Both the position numbers and the translations under genes were made by a program. From NCBI GenBank assembly GCA_016719945.1, contig JADJYE010000002.1:838129-902128 (forward strand): a stretch of 64,000 nt of DNA, written 5' to 3'. Shown here piece by piece: positions 58,526 through 64,000 of the stretch (within the stretch, counting starts at the first letter, position 1; every line of letters begins with the position of its first letter). The DNA is from Polyangiaceae bacterium. Its GTDB lineage: Bacteria; Myxococcota_A; Polyangia; Polyangiales; Polyangiaceae. Under the pieces are notes generated by a model that saw nothing but the letters and a program-made list of their open reading frames with translations, was not told where the DNA came from and made no database searches.

Positions 58526-59023
58526 TCACGCCGGGCGACCCACCAGGTCGATGCCGAGGGAGACGGTCTGGGTCGCCGTGGCCGCGGTGGCCCCTGCACC
58601 CAGCGCACGGTGACGCGCAACATCGGGCCGATGGGCGCGCTCAGGACTGCGAGCTTGAGCGCGGGCGCGTTGTCGGACCCTTGAACGAAGGAGACCGTCG
58701 CGATCGGCGACGCCGACGCGAACACCACGTCCGGCTCTTCGGGCACGATCATCACGTTGTCGACCAGCACCTGACCTGCGCCGACGTCGCCCAGCTGTTC
58801 TTGGCGTGCAGGCGCACCACCAGCACCGCCGAGACCACGCCGACGAGTCCACGCCAACGGCGACGGGCGCGTCCTGGTTGGTGTTGACCCGACCGTCGTA
58901 GGAGAAGTCGGTCTTCGCGAGGATCGGCACGAGGTAGCCACCCGCCCCACGCAGCGAGCCGCCGAACGTCGCCGGCACCCGCCCCATCACGTTGTCGAAC
59001 CCCGCCCTCGCGATCATCGTCAT
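58526..59023 (-). pseudogene. Module protein A, copy 2 (three single-base deletions)
   Basis: From ATG 59023 the reading frame follows copy 1 for 60 codons (MTMIARAGFDNVMGRVPA). Three missing bases (about 58,835, 58,773 and 58,590) shift it twice and return it to frame for the last 20 codons (TATQTVSLGIDLVGRPA). The shifted middle has no stop. The damaged middle is about 80 codons. The region is otherwise almost identical to copy 1 at 43025-43525. Confidence 0.72.
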
Positions 59024-59078
59024 GACGCCTCCTCCGCGGGGCGGCGGCGCGCGCAAGAGCCCCCCAGCCCCGACTGCG

Positions 59079-59110
59079 AGGTTAACCCCCCCCCCCCCAA
59101 GGTCCGTCAA
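59079..59110 (-). promoter_or_regulatory. Putative module promoter with C13 tract, copy 2
   Basis: Same arrangement as copy 1: TTGACG (59105-59110) and TTAACC (59080-59085) separated by 19 nt, of which 13 are a C/G run (59086-59098). One base more than in copy 1. The -10 is poor. Confidence 0.4.
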
Positions 59111-59339
59111 GGCTGGAGATGTTCGGCTTCAGGCGTCTGTCGCCTCGGGCGGGCGGACAGCGCCGAGCGCGCGTCGCGGGACAGGTTCGGGCTTCAGGGC
59201 GCTCCGCCGCGCTGCACTCGAGCAGTGCAGTCGCCCCCTGGCGGTGCACCCGCGCTGGCGCACCGCTCGAGGAGCTCGAGGGAACGCGCGGATTTTCGTG
59301 CGAGGACCTCGCGGCACGGCGGCTGCAATAGCCCTCGGC

Positions 59340-60281
59340 ATGCAAGAACCCCTCGCCGAGACCGCGCCGACGACCCGACCCGATCACGACAAGGACCGCC
59401 GCGCGCCCGCCGACGCGCTCGTGGTGCGCTTCTGGGGCGTTCGAGGTAGCCTGCCCAGCCCTGGCGCCGACACCGCCGTCGTCGGTGGAAACACCGCGTG
59501 CGTCGAGGTGACCGGCGGCGGCTCGCGGGTGATCCTCGACGCCGGCAGCGGGCTGCGCGCGCTCGGCGACGAGCTCGTCGCGCGAGGCGAGCACGAGCGC
59601 ACGACGCTGCTGCTCTCGCACGTGCACTGGGATCACGTGATGGGCCTGCCCTTCTTCGCGCCGCTGTACATGAGCGGCTCGGCGATCCAGCTGGTGAGCG
59701 GCGCCGTCCCCGGCATGAGCCTGCACGACGTGCTAGCGGCGCAGATGGTGAAGCCGCTGTTCCCGGTGCCGTTCGAGGTGGTGAGCTCGCGCGTGCGCAC
59801 GGTCGAGCTCCCCGAGCGGGCGCGCGTCGCGTTCGGCGCGCTCACCGTCACCACCGCGGTGCTCAACCACCCCGACCCCGTCATCGCGTATCGCATCGAC
59901 TACGCGGGCCGCTCGGTCGTGTACGCGACCGACACCGAGCACGTCGAGGGCCGGGTCGACGCGCGCCTCGTCGAGCTCTGCCGCGGGGCCGACCTGCTCA
60001 TCTACGACGCGCAGTACACGCCGGAGGAGTACCGGGGCGAGGTGGGGCCTTCGAAGCGCGGCTGGGGGCACTCGACCTACGAGGCGGGGGTCGACGTCGC
60101 GCGCGCCGCCTCGGTGAAGACGCTCGCGCTCTTCCACCACGATCCGCGCCGCTCCGACGCGCAGGTGAGCGAGATCGTACAGCGGTCGCGGGCGATCTTC
60201 CCGAGCACGGTCGCCGCGCGTGAGGCGGTGTCGCTGAGGTTCGAGGCCGCGTCGTATCGGTGCGATCTCGCGCCGCGCTGA
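59340..60281 (+). CDS. MBL-fold metallohydrolase
   Basis: The 313-residue protein has the metallo-beta-lactamase fold: GVRGSLPSPGADTAVVGGNT, LLLSHVHWDHVMGLPFF (HxHxDH), VLNHPDPVIAYRIDYAGRSV, TDTEH and HSTYEAGVDVA. Its pattern (GSxPxPG...GGNTxC) resembles the RNase Z/phosphodiesterase-like group; the AIFPSTVAAREA tail is conserved in the family. Substrate could be a cyclic nucleotide or phosphodiester. ATG 59340 is the first good start; a longer frame upstream would overlap the module promoter. It faces module copy 2 divergently, with about 230 bp between. Confidence 0.87.
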   Translation: MQEPLAETAPTTRPDHDKDRRAPADALVVRFWGVRGSLPSPGADTAVVGGNTACVEVTGGGSRVILDAGSGLRALGDELVARGEHERTTLLLSHVHWDHVMGLPFFAPLYMSGSAIQLVSGAVPGMSLHDVLAAQMVKPLFPVPFEVVSSRVRTVELPERARVAFGALTVTTAVLNHPDPVIAYRIDYAGRSVVYATDTEHVEGRVDARLVELCRGADLLIYDAQYTPEEYRGEVGPSKRGWGHSTYEAGVDVARAASVKTLALFHHDPRRSDAQVSEIVQRSRAIFPSTVAAREAVSLRFEAASYRCDLAPR

Positions 60282-60602
60282 GCGCGCCACGTCGCGCGGA
60301 CCGCGGGCGCGACGCTCGCGCGACGCTCGCCCGGCGGGGGCGTCGCGCGGAATCGCGACGTGAATAGTTGCCGTCTCGCGCGACATGGGGCACCGGTCGC
60401 ACCTCGTAGGCACCACCAGAAAGGTCCGCGGGTCGCGGCGCCCTCCAGGGTGTGTGGTGAACGGCTCGGTTCGACTCCGAGGCTTACGACCCAGGCAGCT
60501 TTGTCGGCGGACGCGCCGAGCGCGGCGTCGCGGCGCTCAGCGAGGGGGACGATGACGGTCATCCCCCGGGCGCTGCATCGCGCTCGAACGGTTCGCCCGC
60601 GC
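60282..60602. other. Convergent intergenic region
   Basis: These 321 bases lie between the MBL gene and a frameshifted beta-barrel gene. They contain the minus-strand copy of a dispersed 36-bp repeat (60529-60564) and, at 60465-60481, CTCGGTTCGACTCCGAG, a hairpin resembling a tRNA T-arm. A distant CGTAGGC (60405-60411) can pair with GCTTACG (60482-60488), but no D-arm or anticodon arm fits. No gene is supported. Confidence 0.6.
60529..60564 (-). repeat. 36-bp dispersed repeat with palindrome (copy II)
   Basis: Reverse-complement copy of 46701-46736, about 82% over 36 positions, again with a 13-bp palindrome (GATGACGGTCATC on the plus strand at 60551-60563). It lies at a convergent gene junction. 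Confidence 0.5.
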
Positions 60603-61935
60603 TCAGAAGTGCAGGCCGATCTTCTCCCTGCGCGCCGACCGAGAACGAGTCGGCCGAGACGTCGAGCACGGTGTCCGGCGTGGTGGTCGACGTGGGATCG
60701 ATCGCGCCGCCGGGGACACACCACTGGCTCTCGACGTGGCCGAAGCCGACGCGCCCGGACACGCCGAAGGAGAGCAGCGCGAGGGGGTAGAACTCGGCGC
60801 CGACGAAGAGCTCCCCCTGAAAGCCGTGCAGGGTGGGGCTCCACTCGGATTGGGCCTCGCCGCAGCCCGGGATCTCGGCGGGTGGCATGAACTGCAGGTA
60901 GCCGGCGGTGAGGCCGAGGGTCATCCCGATGCGCTCGGTGATGTTGCCGCCGAGGCGCGCGCCGAGGCCCACGGCGAAGGCGCCGGTGCTGCGGTCGTCC
61001 GGGGGCGTGAGCGTCACCGCGTCGTCGTCACCGCTGGTGAAGGTCGAGTCGGGGGCGGAGGTGGTGACGTGGTACCGCCCGTAGCCGAGGACGCCGATCG
61101 CGAAGCCCGACTGCTCGGCGACGTTCGCCGCCGCTTGCCCGCCTGCGTAGAAGCCGCTGAGGTCGTACGTCGGCTTGCTCGGTCGGTCCTCCATCAGGTC
61201 GTCTCCCGTGTCGACCGAGAAGGACTGCACGTGGGCGCCGAAGTCGCCCTTGAGGACGAAGCGCTGCGCGCGGACGACCGGGATGCCGGTCGGATCCATC
61301 ACAGGGGAGGGATGTCCTGCGGGCGGAGGCGGCAGGGCCGGCGCGGGCGTCAGCTTCACTCGGCCCAGGTGGTGATCTCCCGCCTCGAACGGCCCGTACG
61401 CGGACAAGAACGAGGCCTCGAGCGACGCGCGTCGCGCCTCGTCCGCCGGCGCCGACAGCTCGTCGAGCTTCTTGCGGTCGGCCAGGAAGCGGTCTTGGCG
61501 CCTCGATCGCGGAGCCTCGCCTCGTGCGCGCGGCCTCGAGCCTCGCCACATCGCCGCCCGCTGCTCGGCGCTCGCCTTGAGCGGGTTCTGCGCGTCTGGC
61601 TTCGTGAGCGGCTGCGCCGCGACCTTCGCCCAGGCCTCGGCCTTCGCCGCCGGCGGGACCGTCGCGTCACGGTCCAGCTTGCGCGCGCCCTTCAGCGCCT
61701 TGAGCAGCTCGACCTCTTCGGGCGCGAGCGTCACGTCGACCCCAACCAGCGCAAGGCTGCGGGCACCGCCGGGATGGTGAAGCTCGGGCCGAGGCCGAAC
61801 GCCACGTCGGTCGCCGGCGCTGCGGTCACGCTCGCGCTGCTGCGCTGCGGCGTCTGCCCCTGGGGCGGCGGGGGCGGGGACCGTCGCTCCGCAGCCCAAG
61901 AGCGCGAGGCCGAGGGCGCCCGCGAGGCGCTTCAT
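60603..61935 (-). pseudogene. Outer-membrane beta-barrel lipoprotein I, with several frameshifts
   Basis: The gene begins MKRLAGALGLALLGC (LGC lipobox) and continues, with frame changes, through SVTAAPATDVAFGLGPSF, VDVTLAPEEVELLKALKGAR, KLDELSAPADEARRASLEA, a beta-barrel region (TYDLSGFYAGGQAAANVAEQ, LGLTAGYLQFMPPAE) and ends KIGLHF. Terminal Phe is the typical outer-membrane-protein end. Frame changes near 61,860, 61,770, 61,500-61,545 and 60,630 break it. Start ATG 61935 overlaps the stop of the next upstream gene (TGATG), so the two are an operon. The two are paralogues (VKAWDAVA / AEAWAKVA and KQKLDEL / RKKLDEL). Function unknown. Confidence 0.65.
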
Positions 61936-63957
61936 CACAGGACGAGCCCGATTTGTCCGCCGAAGCCGCCCGTGAGGAGGGGCCCCTCGATCTCGACGCT
62001 GTCGTGGGAGAGAAAGACCGACTGGAACCAGGTGCGGAACGCGAACATGTACTGCCGGTCCGAGTAGCCGATGCCCGCGAAGACGTCGACCATCGGGCCG
62101 CCGAGCTGCACGTCGTAATATTGCGCGGCCACCGCGGGCTCGTCCGCCGCGGTGCACAGCGCAGCGCTGTCCGCCGCGATGCACTCTCGAAACAGCTCGG
62201 TCTCCGGGGTGAAGAAGTACCCGCCGCCCGCTCCGACCGTGAAGATCCCCTTCGGGGAGATGCGCGGGTCCCAGCGGATGCCGCCGGACGCGCTGAGGAA
62301 GGTCTGCGTGGCGGAGTCATCCCGGGCGACACCGCCAGCGAGCGCCCGAAGCTGCCGTAGAAGCCAAGCCACCCGGGATCAGCTCGGGCGTGGCGACCAC
62401 GGGGCCCAATCATGAGGGCGCTGGTCTTCGCCTGACCGTCGAGGAGCGTGCCGGTCGCGAGGTCGGTGCTGACATCGGCGGACTCGTCGGGGACGTGCGC
62501 GGTCGGCCTGCCGTTGATGCTGACGGTGGGGCCCCGCTGGAAGAAGATGCCGATCCCGGCCTCGATCGAGAAGTGCCCGAAGCCCGCGGAGGCCCTTCTT
62601 GAGCTCGTCTTCCTTGGGCTCGTCGCCCTCGGCGGCGTCCTTCGTCTCGCCCCCGTCCTCGCTGGAGCTCGTCGTCTTCTTCTTCTTCTTCTTCGCCGCG
62701 CCGCCGTCGATCTCGAGGCCGCCGACCTTGATCTTCAAGCCGATCAGCGCGAGCCTCTCCCTCGCGGGCGTTAGACCGCTGACGAACTCCTTCTTGTAGG
62801 CCTCTTTTGCTCCTTGGAGACGACGTCGTCGTCGAGGCCGAGCAGCTCGTCGAGCTTCTGCTTGTCGGAGAGGAAGCGCAGCTTCAGCTTCTCGCAGGGC
62901 CCTCCCTTCTGGCGGTCCTCTTGCTCGGCGACGATGGTCCACTCCTCGGCGCGGCGCGTGGCGCGCTCTCGCCAAGGGTTGCCATTCTTGCCCTCGTATT
63001 TCGCGACGGCGTCCCACGCCTTCACCTTCGTGCGCGCGTCGAGGTCGGCCTCGCGGTCGGCGCGCTTCGCCGTCTGCAGCAGCTTGAGGAAGCCGACGTC
63101 GACGTCCTGCAGGCTCGACGAGCCGGAGGTGTCGATCTCCCCCAGGGCGCGCACCTGGTAGACCTGGGCGATCGGGTCGAGGCCCCTTGCCAGAAGCCGC
63201 CGACGGCGAGCTTGCCGCCGCCCACGACGCGCAGCGGCGCGAGGCCGAGCTGAAGGATGGCGCCACACTCGGTGCCGTCCGGGTTCTTCACGCAGGCGTC
63301 GACCTCACCTTGCGCGCGCAGCTTGCGCGCCGACTCTTCACGCGCGATGCCGGCGCCGCCGGGGCCGACCTCGACGCCGAGCCCGGCTTTACCCTTCGCC
63401 TTCGCGTCGAGCCGGAAGGCGCCGACCGTGATGGTGCGCACGTAGTGGGTCGCCCCGGTGCACTCCGCCCGACCGTCTCCATCGGCTGCACGTTGGCGAC
63501 GCGCTGGCCGACACCGCGATGTAGTCGAGCCGAGCGCCGAGCCGAGCGACAGCTCGCCCGCAGGCGACGCCGCGCCGAGCGGGAGCTTCGCGTACAGCCT
63601 GGCTCGTTGTTCTGAGGATCCGATGCGGTCTCGCGCGGGCGTCGTCTCTGGGAGCCGTACCCGCCGCGCCTGATCTGCAGGCGCTCAGCACTTCATCGTG
63701 CAGCCGGAGTACGAGACCGCGACGGGCCCACGACGGCTCGCAAGTCTCAGATCGACCTTGGCGGTCCCCGGCCACTCGACCACGAGGTTGAGCGGATCTT
63801 TCGCGACCTTGCAGGTGGCCTGCTGGTCGTCGGCGTCCTCCACGGTCGGCGTGGACGCGATGAGCTGCTGGCCGGCGCAGCCGCTGAGCGCGACCAGCCC
63901 GGCGGTGAACACGAGGAGGGTGAGGTGGCGGGGCAACACCGAGGACTTCGCGCGCAA
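61935..63957 (-). pseudogene. Outer-membrane beta-barrel lipoprotein II, with many frameshifts
   Basis: The start is MRAKSSVLPRHLTLLVFTAG, lipobox LSGC, followed by STPTVEDADDQQATCKVAKD and KVDLRLASRRGPVAVSYSGC. Later segments occur in different frames: RTITVGAFRLDAKAKGKAGL, DPIAQVYQVRALGEIDTS, VKAWDAVAKYEGKNGNPW, RFLSDKQKLDELLGLDDD, FVSGLTPARERLALIGLKI, a Lys run, PTVSINGRPTAHVPDESA, and the barrel GGYFFTPETELF to GFGGQIGLVL. The joined protein would have about 670 residues. At least five frame changes occur (near 63,690, 63,550, 63,190, 62,815, 62,600 and 62,350). A real pseudogene or uncorrected read errors are both possible. The first 90 residues alone form an ORF ending at 63685. Confidence 0.6.
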
Positions 63958-64000
63958 GGCAGAGGAGTGCCGCGCGTCCTACGCCGGCCAGCGTGCGGAA

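Larger units (their letters stand above)
54234..59115 (-). repeat. Duplicated four-gene module, copy 2 (overview)
   Basis: Second copy of the module at 38730-43617 with the order A, small ORF, B, C, D. Length accounting agrees with copy 1: A is 3 bases shorter, B 7 longer, C 1 shorter and D equal. It lies between the kinase-like gene and the MBL-fold gene; homology to copy 1 ends at the D stop and just past the -35 box (about 59115). No 56-bp repeat is present at its borders. Copy 2 holds at least eight indels. Confidence 0.85.

Noticed and set aside
60405..60488. Possible tRNA: T-arm-like hairpin with pairing acceptor strands
   Set aside because: A 5-bp T-arm with TTCGACT loop and a 7-bp acceptor pairing exist, but no D arm, no anticodon arm and no CCA fit between them.
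63685..63957. Stand-alone 90-residue lipoprotein
   Set aside because: Its frame ends where the paralogue-like sequence continues in other frames, so it is the broken start of the longer gene.

Overview
The window is a high-GC chromosomal segment that looks like a predatory or soil myxobacterium (phylum Myxococcota, probably Polyangiales-like). The signs are many short-signal lipoproteins with Gly-rich linkers after the lipobox Cys, a CarH-type B12 photoreceptor, thrombospondin-type-3/OmpA porins, a protein with a PatA-type middle region, a kinase-PEGA protein, DUF1501/DUF1800 partners and RCC1-like lipoproteins. No rRNA, tRNA, CRISPR array, transposase or integrase was found.

Layout. 0-8 kb: truncated cytochrome P450, a decayed alpha/beta-hydrolase 3' end, a fasciclin lipoprotein divergent from a CarH-like regulator, a small lipoprotein, an internally shortened acyl-CoA dehydrogenase, an MscS channel with a cyclic-nucleotide domain, and a TetR regulator divergent from a translationally coupled thioredoxin-fold/MOSC pair. 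7.8-20.8 kb: a membrane-anchored acidic protein, an OmpA/TSP3 outer-membrane protein with a clear terminator, a Clp-type unfoldase, an MFS carrier, a large PGRS-like surface lipoprotein and a copper-monooxygenase-like lipoprotein. 20.8-37.2 kb: a receiver-like/J-like fusion, small membrane proteins, a second (frameshifted) copper-monooxygenase-like lipoprotein, a His-rich secreted protein, an MsrB-MsrA fusion, a frameshifted hydrolase, a DEAD-box helicase and a DUF1501/DUF1800/4TM cluster. 37.4-48.8 kb: a ferritin-like lipoprotein and a histidine kinase/NtrC-type regulator pair that now flank module copy 1, then mntP and a lysyl-oxidase-like lipoprotein. 48.8-54.2 kb: a serine hydrolase, coupled lipoprotein, AI-2E-type permease, YPQQ-repeat lipoprotein and kinase-like PEGA protein. 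54.2-59.1 kb: module copy 2. 59.3-64 kb: an MBL-fold hydrolase and two frameshift-ridden beta-barrel lipoproteins.

The most unusual object is a minus-strand operon of about 4.9 kb present twice (38730-43617 and 54234-59115). In transcription order it encodes a small beta-rich protein (A), a 37-40 residue ORF, a large protein ending in a serine beta-lactamase fold (B), an RCC1-like lipoprotein (C) and a second small protein (D) that is a paralogue of A. Adjacent genes overlap or are GTGA-coupled. Both copies begin at a putative promoter whose spacer is a C/G homopolymer (12 versus 13 residues). Copy 1 is bordered by a 56-bp direct repeat, and each repeat supplies the 3' end of a flanking gene (ferritin-like on one side, histidine kinase on the other), which implies insertion between two formerly convergent neighbours. 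Copy 2 carries many single-base indels. These, and similar ones at 60.6-63.9 kb, may be real decay or uncorrected long-read error; the sequence alone cannot decide.
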